Source: Hawksworthiomyces lignivorus
Taxonomy: Eukaryota; Ascomycota; Sordariomycetes; Ophiostomatales; Ophiostomataceae
Direction of reading: 5' to 3'
Assembly (NCBI GenBank): GCA_002917075.1
Contig: NTMA01000084.1
Span: forward strand, 62,001-126,000
Length of the DNA: 64,000 bases
This document shows, one piece after another, positions 25,286 to 39,300 of the stretch (positions are counted from its first letter, which is position 1; every line of letters begins with the position of its first letter). The position numbers were made by a program, and so were the translations under genes. The notes beneath the pieces were generated by a model, which did not search any database, was not told where the DNA came from, and saw only the letters and a program-made list of their open reading frames with translations.

Positions 25286-28099
25286 GTTCAGCCGTGATTT
25301 GTTGTTTGTTCCTGCATGCTATGCCTTCTTTTTTTGCATTTTGCCTCCTCTTTCTTAAAACCTCCTCCTATTAATACCTTGGCTGCTTGTCTCTCTTTCT
25401 TTTCCCACATCGAAACTTTTTTCGAGATACCCCCCACTCTTCATGTATCATGATGCTTCGTTTTTCTCATTTGTTTTTGTTTTAATTATTTACTAGGTCT
25501 AAGGGCTTCTTTTTCCCTCTCGTGCAGAGGACGGCATAGATATGGCGTTGCTGGATTGGGATTTTCAATCTCACTGTCGAAATAATGGGTGTAATTCATC
25601 ACCGGCTTTTGGTGTTGTATGCATGATGGGCTGAGATATAGTATATCAAGAGATATAAAAAATAGTAGACATGAGAAGAAACAGAAAAGAAACATACCAA
25701 AAAACCTCAAACATTTCCGATGACAATCTCCTGCTAGTAATGCGTCTTGGTCCGTTTATAAAAATGTTGCCGGGTCCGGGAAGCTCGGCCAAAATCCATG
25801 GAGACCCATGTGTATAAAGCGCGGCCCCATTAATAGCCGTCCAGGTGGGTTTGTCTTATACGACATACGCAGTACTTTTCAACACAGGATTAATACACGT
25901 CTTACTGCTTACGCTCTTTTGCAAGGGTGTTCATCCCAGTCTTCTGGCGGAAAAAGCTGTGCCTCATCTTCTTTTCCTACTCTTTTTGCCATTGGCGAAT
26001 TGACGCTGGGAACAATCTTTTCTTGTCAGGGGCAAATGAGACTTCTACCCTCCTCTTCCCTCGCATCGTGCCCTGAATATGGATAAATCCGAGACCGAAC
26101 CAGACGCAAACTTTATTGACATCCGAACACCAACACGAACCAACCACAGCCAGTGAAACATAACCAATGTGCAGCACTGCAGCTGTATAGCCCGATATTT
26201 GCCAGCCCGCCTCGCCGACAGACAGAAGAAGAGGGGCAAGCGACCATGACCAACGCAGCGCTGAAGAAAAAGAGTATGCCGGTATAAGCCTTAGAGACAC
26301 CCCCACACATTCACGGCCACAGCATAACCGGCAATCCCAAGATGAACAACGGTGAGCGTGCTGTCAGGGTTACGAGCTGTGCTGCTGCCAAATCATTTCT
26401 CTCCCTTGCTGTTGTTCATCCTCACATGCGGTGCAACCCGCACCACCACTACCATCACATGTCTGCTGGAGCACACTAATATTATCCTTAAAGATGCTCA
26501 AGATGTGCCTCATCTCGCAGCTCCAGTGAAACAGCTGTACAGAAAAGGGCTCTGCAGAGCAGGCTCACCAACTATACCAGCAGGATCAAAGGGCAAAAGG
26601 AAGCACAGAGGAGACGCTTCGACACATTTCATAAAGAGATCGTATTATTACAGTACACTAGTCCATTGGCACTAGACGCCAGAACGCCTGGCTCTGCCGT
26701 GTTTTGGCCTTGTTTTGTGACTTTGGCCTTGGCCTCTTCCCCGCATTCTACTTTATTATTTGTAACATACGGTATTTCTCCGTAAGCGCCGCTACAGTCA
26801 GGAGCACGAGGACAAGAGGACTGGTTATGCTGGCTGTTCTGGAAGCTGTAGAAATACAAGAAAAGGGAGCAACAAAAGAGAAGATGGCGATGACGATATC
26901 AAGCATCAAACTAGAGATTGAAGTATGTACCTAAACGATCCTACAAGCATTCTAGGAAGGACGACACGGCCGCCTGTTTCCTGTTCCTGGACAAAGAAAG
27001 GGAAGGCGCGAAACTGCCAAAAGCGGGGAAATGGGAAGCAGAAAAGGGAAAGGACGCTCTTCCCGGCTCTGACGAAAAAAAACTGGCTCCTTCCCCGCGT
27101 GATCAAACCACAGTCGCGGGGGATTGGCGATGCAATGGCTGCAGGGTAGGCAAAATTGGCAAGCGCGGGAGACTGGAGGGAAAGAAGGAGGGGAGGAGGG
27201 AAGAGCAGAGAGAGAAAGGAGAGAGAAGGAGAGGGGAAAAAGGGAAAGACGCTTCGGTGCGCGTGGGTGTGGGATGGCGCCTTCCCTCTTGGTGCAGCAA
27301 CGGCAAAAGCAATACGTTACTCGTTGATGTCTTAGCTTCCCGTTGTAGGTACTTCGTAGCATGTAAGTTTGTGTACAATTATGTATGGTGTGTAGCAGGC
27401 AGGAGCGAGAGGAGCAACAGGTAAGAAGTACCTTGACTGGCCGAGCTTCCGGGCTTGATCTCCTCTTTCTGGTTCTCCTGTGCATTTACTTTATTTTGTT
27501 TTTATTTCCTTGTGATCTTCATTTTCTTCTTCCTTTTTTTCCTTCTTCCCTCTTACATCGCCAGCCTTTCTTCACTTCGCGCTTTGCACTACTTTGCTTT
27601 TAAGTCATTTTGCTTCCGTTGTTGGTTAGCGCTGTTTTGCTCTCTCTTCTGCTCGGCAACAGCCTTGCTGTGGTCAACTCTCCTCCTGGGATGCTGAATT
27701 GAGCTCTGCACGCGGAGAGAAGAGAGGAAGCGCCAAAGAAGAGCTTCTCCTGGCAGATCCAATGAGCTAATCTTCTTTCTTCTCCCTTCCGCCTGTTAGT
27801 CATTTCTGTCTACCGACGCGTTCGGGACAAGAACGTCGTCTCCGGCTACCAAAGAAAAAGCCTTGCTCCACTTCACCTTAGCTTTTACCGCATGTGCCAA
27901 GGGCCAAGGTCCAACAAAAATCTAGAGGCTTTCGTTGTGGAGACACTTGTGAAAGCCAATCCTGTTTGTCTGACTGTGACTCTTCCACTTGGGAATTTTC
28001 GGACGAGAGTATTTGAATAAGAGGGTGGAAAGTGACAATCCCGTAACTGGCATTGTCGCAACCCTTCTCCTCGGTTCCGTCGCCATCTCCCACATCCCA
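25286..28099. other. Spacer upstream of NAD(P) transhydrogenase
   Basis: No certain gene. The minus strand from 26906 down to about 25980 has several short hydrophobic frames (for example 26906..26748, 52 residues) that I cannot join into a credible protein. 27120-27260 is purine-rich and 27450-27620 pyrimidine-rich on +; the latter fits the promoter or leader of the transhydrogenase gene. Confidence 0.5.
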
Positions 28100-31000
28100 A
28101 TGGCGGCTTCGTGGTCTTTGCTTGTCCGGCCGGCTGTGGCCCACACGGGCATTCCGCTCTCGGCCCCAGTTGAGCGACTCTCTCTTCACTGTGTGAGCCG
28201 TGTTCGTGGTATGTCATTTCCTCCGAATCACTCAATTCATTCAGAATGTGAATTTTTTTTTGGGCTGTTTACTACCTATACTAATATATAGTTTAGATGC
28301 TACTACTTGGCCTGCTACGCCGGCTGTGGTTGCTGTCAGCCAGCGCAAATGGCACAACTCGCTCGGCCGCGCGAAGCGTAGCTCTCCATCGTCCCCAACT
28401 TCGGCCTCGCTCGCTCTGACTGTGCTACCCAAGAACGCCCGTCCCCTGCAGCTAGTGCGCCATGCTTCGGTACTCTCTGGCATCCCGCAGCCAGCTTCCT
28501 CCAACGTCAGCTTCTCTACCAAGGTCATTCCGCCGACTACGCCATTTTCTAAACTCACCGTCGGCGCCCCGCGCGAAATTTTCCCCAATGAGCGCCGTGT
28601 CGCCCTGACCCCGCAGAACGTAGCTTTGCTGCTCAAGAAGGGCTACGGTCGCGTGCTGGTCGAGCGCGGCGCCGGTGCTGAGGCAGGTTTCCTGGACGCA
28701 GCCTATGAGCAGGCCGGCGCCACTCTCGTCAATGGTGCAGCTGGCGTCTGGCAGGAGGCCGATATTGTCCTAAAAGTCCGCGGTCCGACTCTGGCTGAGG
28801 CCGCTAGCGCCCGTCCTGGCCAGACTCTGATTTCTTTTGTGCAGCCCGCCCAGAACAAGGAGCTTGTCGAGGCCTTTGCCGCCCGCAAAGTGACCACTTT
28901 CGCCATGGACATGATCCCCCGTATCTCTCGCGCTCAGGTTTTTGATGCTCTCAGCTCCATGGCCAACATCGCCGGCTACAAGGCCGTCCTCGAAGCCTCC
29001 AACCATTTCGGCCGCTTCCTCACTGGTCAAACCACGGCTGCCGGTAAGATTCCGCCTAGCAAGGTTCTTGTCATCGGTGCTGGTGTCGCTGGCCTGAGTG
29101 CCATTGTCACCGCTCGTCGCATGGGTGCCATTGTGCGCGGTTTCGACACGCGTCCCGCAACCCGGGAGCAGGTCCAGTCTTTGGGTGCCGAATTTATCGA
29201 GGTCACAGGTGTCGATGAGGACGGTTCTGGTGCCGGCGGCTACGCAAAGGAGATGTCCAAGGCCTTTCACGATGCCGAGATGAAGCTTTTCTCTGAGCAG
29301 GCCAAGGACGTGGACATTATCATCACGACTGCTCTGATTCCCGGAAAGCCCGCGCCAAAGCTGCTGCCTGCGTACATTGTTGACCTCATGAAGCCTGGTT
29401 CGGTGATCGTTGACTTGGCCGCCGAAGCGGGCGGCAATTGCGAGAAGACTGTTCCTGGCGAGCTCACAACGTACAATGGCGTCACTATCATCGGCTACAC
29501 TGACATGCCTTCGCGTCTCCCTACTCAGTCGTCTACGTTGTACTCAAACAACATCACCAAGTTTTTGCTCTCCATGGCCCCTGTCGACAAGGAATTTGGC
29601 GTCGATCTCACCGACGAAGTCGTCCGCGGCGCCATTATCACCCAGAACGGCGAAATCCTCCCAACAGCACCCCGCCCCGCACCACCTCCAGCACCTCCTA
29701 AGCCTAAGGAAGCCGTAGCCGCAGAAGTGGTAGCCCTGACGCCATTCCAAAAGGTCTCGCGCGAAGTCGCCCTCGTGACGGGTGGCATGGGCGGTGCGCT
29801 TGCCCTCGGAAAACTGACAGGTCCTCTCTTCATGAGCAACGCGTTTGTTTTTGGCTTGGCATCCCTCATCGGCTACCGTGTCGTCTGGGGCGTCACGCCC
29901 GCCCTCCACTCACCTCTGATGAGTGTCACCAACGCCATTTCTGGCATGGTTGGCGTTGGCGGCTTCTTCATCCTGGGTGGTGGTTACCTTCCTGAGACTA
30001 TCCCACAGGCCTTTGGCGCCCTGTCAGTCTTGTTGGCTTTTGTGAACGTCTCTGGTGGTTTCGTCATCACCAAGCGCATGTTGGACATGTTTAAGCGCCC
30101 CACAGACCCACCAGAATACCCGTGGCTGTATGCCATCCCAGCAACGCTGTTCGGTGGCGGCTTCCTTGCTGCTGCCTCGACTGGTGCCGCTGGCCTCGTC
30201 CAGGCCGGCTACCTTGTCAGCTCTATCCTTTGCATCAGCTCCATCTCCAGCTTGGCGTCCCAGACCACGGCCCGCATGGGCAACATCCTGGGCATCCTCG
30301 GTGTCGGCTCTGGTGTTTTGGCTTCTCTGCTTGCAGTTGGTTTCTCACCTGAAGTCCTGACGCAGTTCGGCGGTCTTGCCGCCATTGGTAGTCTGGTTGG
30401 TTTCCTCATCGGCAAGCGCATCACCCCAACCGACCTGCCCCAGACCGTAGCTGCTCTGCACTCTGTAGTCGGTCTTGCCGCCGTCCTCACCAGCATCGGA
30501 AGCGTTATGACTGATCTGTCGCATGTTACTACTCTGCATCTCGTCACTGGATACCTTGGCGTGCTCATTGGCGGTATCACTTTCACGGGCTCCATTGTTG
30601 CCTTCCTCAAGCTGGCCGGCAAAGTGTCGTCGCGCCCACTCATTCTACCTGGCCGCCATCTGATCAACTCTGGGTTGTTGACCGCCAACGTGGCTACAAT
30701 GGGCGCCTTCTTGACAATGGCACCTGGCTCCCCAGCAATTGCGGCAGGTGCCCTGGCCGCAAATACGGCGCTTTCCTTCCTGAAGGGCTACACAACTACA
30801 TCCGCCATTGGCGGCGCTGACATGCCTGTTGTCATTACTGTGCTGAATGCCTACAGCGGCTTCGCCCTCGTGGCTGAAGGTTTTATGCTGGACAACCCGC
30901 TCTTGACAACTGTCGGCGCGCTCATCGGCGTGTCTGGTTCGATCCTGTCTTACATCATGTGCGTAGCCATGAACCGGTCGCTGACGAACGTCCTGTTTGG

Positions 31001-31730
31001 TGGCATACAGACCGTGGCTCCGCCTGCCGATGGAGCGAAGAAGATAGAAGGCACAGTGATACAAACCAATGTCGAAGAGACGGCAGAAAGTCTGGTCAAT
31101 GCAGAATCTGTGATCATCGTTGTCGGCTATGGCATGGCCGTCGCCAAGGCGCAATACGCCATTGCCGAGATCACACAGATGCTACGCTCCAAGGGCGTGC
31201 AGGTGCGCTTCGCTATCCACCCAGTGGCCGGCCGCATGCCGGGTCAGTGTAATGTGCTGCTGGCGGAGGCGTCAGTGCCCTATGACATTGTGCTGGAGAT
31301 GGATGAGATCAACGATGACTTTGGGGATACAGATCTGACCCTGGTAATCGGCGCCAATGACACCGTCAACCCGATTGCTTTGGAGCCCGGCAGCCCCATT
31401 GCCGGCATGCCTGTCTTGCACGCCTGGAAGAGCAAGCAGGTCATTGTTATGAAGCGCAGCTTGGCCAGTGGCTATGGTAAGTGTTCAGATACAGATACTT
31501 TCGGAGCGGCCTGACAAGAAGATATTTTGCTGACCTCTCTCTTTCTTACAGCCGACGTGCCCAATCCAATGTTCTACATGCCCGGAACGCGCATGCTCTT
31601 CGGCGATGCCAAGGTCACCTGCGATGGTATGTCTTGTCCACTGCGCTCCAATTAACTCTTGACCTCTTATACGACCTTTACTAATATATCTCTTGTAGCT
31701 ATCAAATCGGCCATCGAACAGCGGGCCTAG
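28100..31730 (+). CDS. Proton-translocating NAD(P) transhydrogenase, mitochondrial
   Basis: Inner-membrane enzyme coupling hydride transfer from NADH to NADP+ with proton movement, supplying mitochondrial NADPH. Exons 28100..28208, 28297..31476, 31552..31626 and 31699..31730 join in phase to 1,131 residues. The N-terminus is Arg/Ser/Ala-rich with few acids, as expected for a mitochondrial presequence. Domain I begins near residue 124 ([17 protein letters not shown]) with its NAD-binding fold at [13 protein letters not shown] (about 295). The membrane domain follows, then domain III with the NADP-binding [15 protein letters not shown] (about 975) and [13 protein letters not shown]. The protein is a single chain in alpha-beta order, as in animals. 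For intron 1 the second of two nearby AGs (28296) is the only one that keeps the frame. Yeasts lack this enzyme; filamentous fungi keep it. Confidence 0.96.
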
Positions 31731-33328
31731 ACTCGAATTTGTCTTCCCCCCCTTGAACCGACATACCAACTCTCTCCCGTGCGCGCTCTCTCCATCTCCT
31801 TCGTCCACACTAGACAAGCTAGATTGAAAGATTTCTTCAATTTCCAGAGAGTAGACAAGAAAGGCCGTATAGACACTAGCAATGGCCGCGGTTTAGATTC
31901 GTCCTTTTCTTCTTCCCTTTTGACCATGATTTGGCCCTTTGGTATACTTGCTATTTATTGTTTGTGATTTTTTTTAACCGCTTCCTAGCTGCCAGTTTTG
32001 CAGTACGTTTTTTTTTTTTTTTTTGCTTACTTTAATGTTGCTTGAATTGATGAAGTGTGGGCATGGCCACCATGTAAATAGCAGGACAGCTCTGGTTAAG
32101 GTGGTTTGTTCTTGGGACAAGAGCAGCGGACTGTCCGTCTTGTCTCTTGTGCCGAAGAGCAAGGGAATAGGAATGTCAATAGGATTCTGGGTAAAATTCA
32201 TTGAGTTGGAAATTGCACCGCCTGCGTGGCATAATTGTGCAGCAAAGTGACGTCGCATTCCAAGGGGCTGTTCCTGGGAGCGGGAGCGGTATTACACAGT
32301 GAATACAAGACAATGGCTACGGATGTACATGGTTGAACATGGGCTCCCTTGCAGGACAGCTGCCATTTACAGAACGATTTCTTGGTATCATTCGACTGAG
32401 TCAATTCGAAACATTTTGACACAAGCAGCATCCCATCTACGAGGAGGACACCAAGATGATTGTCGCGGATGTGGCCCTTGTGGAAAGATGGCAACTGGAG
32501 GGGGTGAGAGGAGAGAGTCACGAGGGTACTGCCCCAAAAAGTAGAAGCCTGATAACCTCGGGGAAGGAGTGCATAATATTGGTGCGCGTAGGCAGCATGC
32601 TTGGAGTGCTAGCCAGTGGTATAGTGGGATTGCATATGCGGCTATTGACGAGTACGAGCAGCGTGCTTACTCACTGTAGGAGTGGAGCCTTCGGAGGTCG
32701 GAGATTCGTTGTACCGCTAATGGGCGCTGCAACACAGCTGTCCCCAGCGTGGCAATTATGTATGGCATACGGAGTAGGTACAACAACAAGAATCCGGGCA
32801 GGGGCGACCCCCCCAGTTTGTAATCTGTACGGTAATTTACTGGTCTCACGAGCCACAAAGTTACTGCGTATTTGTACTTCAATAATCCATCTACAGCAGA
32901 TGGGAAGACACACGCAATCAACTCTCCTACACACATCACACCGGATTCATTGCCAATCCGACGACGACGAGGTTTTTGACCTCTCTGAACACTTGTATGT
33001 GCGGATCTCTCTATCTATCAGTCGACCTCCTTCTTTCTCTTTTCTTTCTCTCCTATTAAACGTCATACCTGACAAATTTTCTTTCTTAGCCTCGATACGG
33101 ACCACGACAACATCATCATCCCATCCCATCCAGCACCCATTGTCCTCAGCGTATCGCTTTCGGTCTTTCTCCTAATGTTCTGATTGTCTCCGTCCTAGGG
33201 ATTTGCCTTCACTCGAGTATCACCAAATTCCTTGGTCATGAACACATAAACTCAATCCCTCTTCGCTCCGGCGTAACTATCGTCAACTCAACTACAGAAT
33301 CTCACGCCGGTCCCCAGACTCAACAAAA
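31731..33328. other. Spacer between transhydrogenase and Doa10 genes
   Basis: 1.6 kb without a supported gene. A T-run near 32007-32024 lies in the transhydrogenase 3' flank. A TACGGAGTA motif lies at 32768-32776. 33000-33180 is CT-rich and probably the Doa10 promoter or leader. Confidence 0.55.
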
Positions 33329-36300
33329 ATGGACGACCCAACAATAGCCGGCGACGCCGGGCCACGCTTTCACGCACGACGCCGCTCCTCTCTCGACGAT
33401 GCTTCCAATGTCCCCCTCTATGGGTCTACCGTGGTCGGCCCTGAGCCAAAGCCGAGGTCATCGCAATCAAAACAGCAGCAGCAACAGCAGCAGCAGCAGC
33501 ATCCAGACGGCACAACACCGAGTAATTCCGGAAATGCGCATGTTGGCCTCGAGCCTGACACCTGTCGCATCTGCCGCGGCGAGGCCACACCACAAGAACC
33601 CCTCTTCTACCCGTGCAAGTGCAGCGGCAGCATCAAGTACGTCCACCAGGACTGCCTGATGGAGTGGCTCTCACACTCCCAGAAGAAGCACTGCGAGCTG
33701 TGCAAAACCCCGTTCCGCTTCACCAAGCTGTACGCGCCTACTATGCCCAAGAAGCTGCCTCTTCTTGTCTTCGTCCGCCACCTGGCCAAATACTTCGCCC
33801 GCACCCTGCTGGTGTGGTGCCGCGTCGCCCTCGTCGTCAGCGTCTGGCTCGGCTGGCTACCTTACCTGACTCGGTGGGAGTGGTCCTTCTTTTTCTGGAT
33901 CAGCGAGGAGGGACTAGTCTCACCGCCAGCTGCTGCCGCCGCCCAGAGCGCGGCAATGGCGGCCGTGGGCCAGGCGGTTGATGCCGCATCCGCGGTCTGC
34001 CCGTCGAGCCCCCTCCTTGCCGCCACCACGACGGCTGCTGTCACTGGTGCTACCGGCTTGTTCAACCAGACCGCCGCCACAGCTGCAGCTCTGCTTGAAC
34101 CGGCTGGCCAGGGCGTCTTTGACACTTTCGCTAATGCAACAGCTGGCTCCTCCTCTTTTTCCTCTCCCTCCATCTTCGTGACTCTCTTCGTTGCCTTTTG
34201 TGACGCCTTCGGCCTCAGTGAAGTCGCTTACTTGCTATCCACATCGAACAGCACTGGCAGCAGCGCCATGAAGCTGGCAGCCACCGGCCCGCCGACTCTT
34301 CTGAGCGAGGTAGGATTCCTGCGCACCCTGACCCGCTACCCGATCGTCAACCGCACTATCATCTACGCCCTCGAGGGCCAGATCATCACCGTTCTGGTCA
34401 TTGTCTGTTTTATCCTCGTCATCCTTGTCCGCGACTACGTCGTGCAGCAACAACCGGAGATCAACATGCGGGCGGCGTTCGCGGCCGCAGAGGCCGCGGA
34501 CGGCGCTGGAGCGGCAGGGGAAGGCGAGGTAGATGAGGAAGACGGCGGTCGACGCGCCCGCGAAGCTCGGAGGCAGGTTGAGCAGCAGCGGCAAGAGGAG
34601 GAGGACTCCGAGTGGGAGACTGAAGACTCGGACTCGGGTCCGGACGACATCTTCCCGCGCATAGATCTGCGCAACGGCCATCCTCCAGTGGCCCTTCCTA
34701 TTCCACCGTCGGTCTGGCAGCCCGGCCCCTCATCCCCACCCTCCGACACACGTGCGTCGTCTCCTACGCTCGACGCCTCTGCCACTGCCGGGCTAAACAT
34801 CCGCGGCGAAATAAAGAGGGATCAAGCCGCATCGACGTCTGCTACCGGACCGAGCGACGAAAAGAGCGATAGCTACCGCAGCAGAGCGGCACCCGCATCC
34901 TCCTTGTCGTCGGTGTCGTCATCCTCTGCGTCTATCCCACCACGTCTGGCGGCGGCAGCGGCAGCTCAGCTCCCCGGCGAAGGCGCTACCGTTCACGAGT
35001 ACCTGCGCATCTACCGCAAGGCCGGCGGCGACTCAGATCGCATCCTGCAGATCGCCCGCGAGGAAAATCTTGAAGACCGCCTGCAATATTGGCTGCGTAA
35101 GACCCAGCAGGTCGTCGACAAGCGCCAGTCGCTGTCGGCGGCGTCGGTATTAGCGGACAAGGAAGGTAGCGGCAGCGGCAGCGGCAGCGCGACGGCAGCC
35201 GAATCCGCAGTGGCTGCGGCAGCGGCTTACGACGAGATGGGCGAGGAGGATGCTGCAGAGCAGGCACAACGCGCAACGACGCCGAATGGCAGTGGTGACG
35301 GCAAAGGCCGGCAGCGTCACTGGTATGAGAAAGAAGGAGGCAGTAACAACTTCTTGTCTTCTATACCGGATCGCAAGGGGAAGGGGCGAGCAGACGAGGC
35401 GGACGAGACGGACGAGGAAGAACTAGAACAAGAAGCGCAGACAACAACAACTAAAGACGCAAACGGATTCGAATTCGAGTTCGGACTGCGCCCGAGGGCC
35501 AACACCGACGGCCCCAAACGGCCGGAAGGCAGCAACCCCCTGGCAAACAACAACTGGGCGTTCCCTGATCTGCCGCCTCGCACTTCTTCGAAGCTGCCTG
35601 TGGTGCAAACTCCACCTTCCTTCACAGCCGGCGGGACCAGCCGCTTTACTGAGATCTGGGACGACCACCTAGACGTGAATTCGTCGACGAGCCCTGAGCG
35701 CGAGACGGTGCTGCGGCCGCTCGCGAACGGGCAGGCTGACATGTCCGACATCGCCGAGGAAGACGACGGTGACGACCATATGACACCGGCGATACTGGCC
35801 CACAGAAGCTCGTCGGCCGGCGGCTCGTCGGCCACCGCGGCTGCCTCCGTTATGACACCCACCACCACGACGGTCACGAGCGAGGCGGGCGAGGCAGCAG
35901 ATGCGAACCAGGCTGGAGAGGAAGGAAGGCTCGCTCCCGGTTCGGCTGCCGCCGCACGTCTTAACGGTGCTGCTGCAGCGACAGCGGCTGGCGATCACCC
36001 GGCTGCTGGCGAAGAGGCGAACCGCAACGCGAACAATAACAACAGCAACAACAATGCCAACCAGAATAACAACAATAACGATGGCCGGCCACCGGCTGCC
36101 GGGCTCCTCGGTAGCATCACCGATTTTATGTGGCGCGACCTCGACAATATTGACCCAGCCGAGCTGCCGCCCTTTGTGCCGGATCCGCTCTTCGACAACG
36201 ATGAAGGCGACGAAGGTGCTGGCGAAGGGGGAGCCGACCAGGACGACGGTGGCATCGGCGGCGTGGCCGCCGACTTGCTGGGCGACGACTTTGAAGAGCG

Positions 36301-39300
36301 GGACCGCGACGTCATGGAGGCGGCAGCGGCAGCGGGCCTCGACGCCGAGGCCATCGATGACGCCGAGGACCTCGAGGGCGTCATGGAGCTGCTGGGCATG
36401 CGGGGCCCAATCACCGCCCTCTTCCAGAACGCCATCTTCTGCGCCTTCCTGGTCACAGTCACCCTCCTGCTCGGCATCTTCCTGCCCTACAACATCGGCC
36501 GCCTCAGCGTCTGGCTGCTGGCGAACCCCATGCGACCGGTCATGATGCTCTTCAGCTTGTCGAAGCTGCTGCAAGACGTCGCCGCCGTTGTCCTGGGCGG
36601 CTGCGCCTTCATGTTGCTTTCGGCCCTGCGCGGTGCCGCCTCGCTGTCGGTCTGGGTGACGACCGGCCGCGGCGCGGCGGCTGTCGCAGCAGATTCTGCC
36701 AGCGATGGCTCGTTTCTGGCGCCCACGCTCGCGGCTTCCTGGAATCTGTGCGCGACGGCTGCCGTCCGCGTCTTGGAGAACTTCCTGCTAGAGCCGCCCT
36801 TCCTGTCAGCCGGCGAGATTCGCAACTTCTCGGCCATCAGCCACGAAGCGCTCCTATCGCTCAAGGGCCACGTCGGTGCAGCCCTGGCAGCGGCCGGCCG
36901 GGGTGCTCTGGCCCTGGCAACTGGTGACGTCGCGGGCAACTGGGAGGGCTTGGAGGCGCTTCTGCTGACCGCAGCCCAGCTGGGCGGCGCCGCCTGGGGC
37001 GTCCTGCAAGCGCTCCCTGCCGTCCTGTCGGACCCCAGCTCCTGGGTCATCACGCTGCCCGACGCGCCGCTGGGCCCCGTCCAGGTCAACCCGGCATTTG
37101 CCTACTGGGACGGCACGGACCGCTGCCTGGCCATCCTGCTGGGCTACTCGTCGCTGTGTCTGGTCGCCGGCCTCTACCTGCACCGCGGCACGCCTTTCTC
37201 GAACGGCCAGACGGGGCAGGAGTGGGAGGCGTCCATCATCGACGGCCTGAACCAGGCCAGCGGCGTCATGAAGGTCATCCTGATCATCGGCATCGAGATG
37301 CTCGTCTTCCCGCTCTACTGCGGCCTGCTGCTCGACGTCGCCTTGCTCCCCCTCTTCGAGGACACCACGCTCACGTCGCGCGTCTACTTCACCCTGCACT
37401 ACCCGCTAACCTCCATCTTTGTGCACTGGTTTGTCGGCACCGGCTACATGTTCCACTTTGCGCTATTTGTGTCCATGTGCCGCAAGATCATGCGGAAGGG
37501 CGTTCTTTGTATGGTTTTTTAACCCTCTTTCACATTCCTTTTTTTCTTCTTATGTTTATACTGACTCTTGATGACAGACTTCATCCGTGATCCCGATGAC
37601 CCCGAGTTCCATCCTGTGCGTGACGTGCTCGAGCGGAACGTCACCACTCAGCTGCGTAAGATCCTGTTCTCGGCGTTCGTGTACGGCGCTCTTGTCGTCA
37701 TCTGCCTCGGCGGCGTCGTCTGGGGCCTGGCCTACGCGGCACCGGGCGTCTTGCCCATCCACTACTCGTCCAACGAGCCTGTCTTGGAGTTTCCCATCGA
37801 CCTGCTCTTCTACAACTTCCTCATGCCGCTGGCCATCAAGTTCTTCAAGCCCAGCGACGGCCTCCACGCCATGTACACCTGGTGGTTCCGCAAGTCCGCG
37901 CGCCTCCTGCGCCTCACCTGGTTCCTCTTCGGCGAGCGTATGGTCGACGAGGAGGGTGTCCTCGCCCTCAAGGCCGCCTCGCCCCACCAGAAGCGTCCCT
38001 GGTGGTCGCGGCAGTTCTTGGCCGTCCAGCCCAACGGCGACGTCGCACCCCGGCCCCTGCGCGAGGTGCTCGCATTCGACGGCTTCCACGCCGCCAAGGG
38101 CCGCTGGGACACCTTGTCGCAGCGCGACCTCGACGCCCTGGGCTCTAGGAAGGACCGCCTCGTCGCCTCGGGCCAGCTACAGGCCGACGGGCGCTTCGTC
38201 TACGCCCCGGCTTCCGACCAGATCAAGATCCCCAAGGGCCAGACGGTGTTCGTGGAGGTCGGCGAGGCCAGCCTGCGGAAGGAGCAGGCGCCGGGAGGTC
38301 GCCATCGTCAAGGCCCTGGCAACGACCGCCACAACCACCGCGACCAGCACGATCACGAACACGACCACGACCACGACCACGACCATGACCACGACCACAA
38401 CAACATCCCCCCTCCGCCCGCGGCGGCAGGGCCAGCAGGAGCGGGAGCGGCAGCGGCAGCAGACCTGCTCGCGACGAACGAGCAGTACCAACTCGTCTAC
38501 GTGCCACCGCACTTCCAGCTGCGCGTCTTCTTCTTCATTGCCTTCATTTGGCTGTTCGCTGCCGTCACAGGAGTCTCATTCACGATCATCCCTCTCCTGT
38601 TTGGCCGCAAGCTGTTCAAAGCCCTGATCCCCGCCCACATCCGCACCAACGATATCTATGCCTTCAGCATCGGCATCTACGTGCTGGGCTCAGCCTCCTA
38701 CCTGCTCTTCCATGCGCGGACTCTGGCGACCAAGGCCATCGTGGCCGTCCGCGGCCGTCTTCGGCGAGCCGCTCCTGCGCCGATGCCACGTCGCCGCAAC
38801 CAACATGCTGCGGCTCCTCAGTCAGCAACGACGACCGATACGACTGCCGCTGACGCCGCTGCCCCTCCTTCAGCGGTGTCGGCGGTGTCGGCTTTCCTGT
38901 CCGCGGCGTACAGCGCAGCACAGAGCGCTGCACGGGTGGCATGGCAAGCCGCCAAGATGCTCTACGCCTACTTCTTCATCCTCGTCGTATTCCCGCTGCT
39001 GGCGACGGCGCTGGTTGAGCTGTATGTCTTGATCCCGCTGCACACATACATGTATCCGGCTGGAAGCGCGGCGGCGGCTGGGTCACCTGCCGGTGACGGC
39101 CGCCACACGGTGCGCATCATCCAGTCGTGGACGCTGGGCCTGCTCTACCTCAAGCTCGGCGCCCGCACCGTCACAGCCTGGTACGGTGAGGCACGCTTGG
39201 CGTCGGCCATCCGCGCCGTCCTGCGCCGCGGGCGGATCGACCCGGACGTCCGCCTGCTCACGCGCGCCTTTGTCGTACCGGGGCTCGTCCTGGGCAGCTT

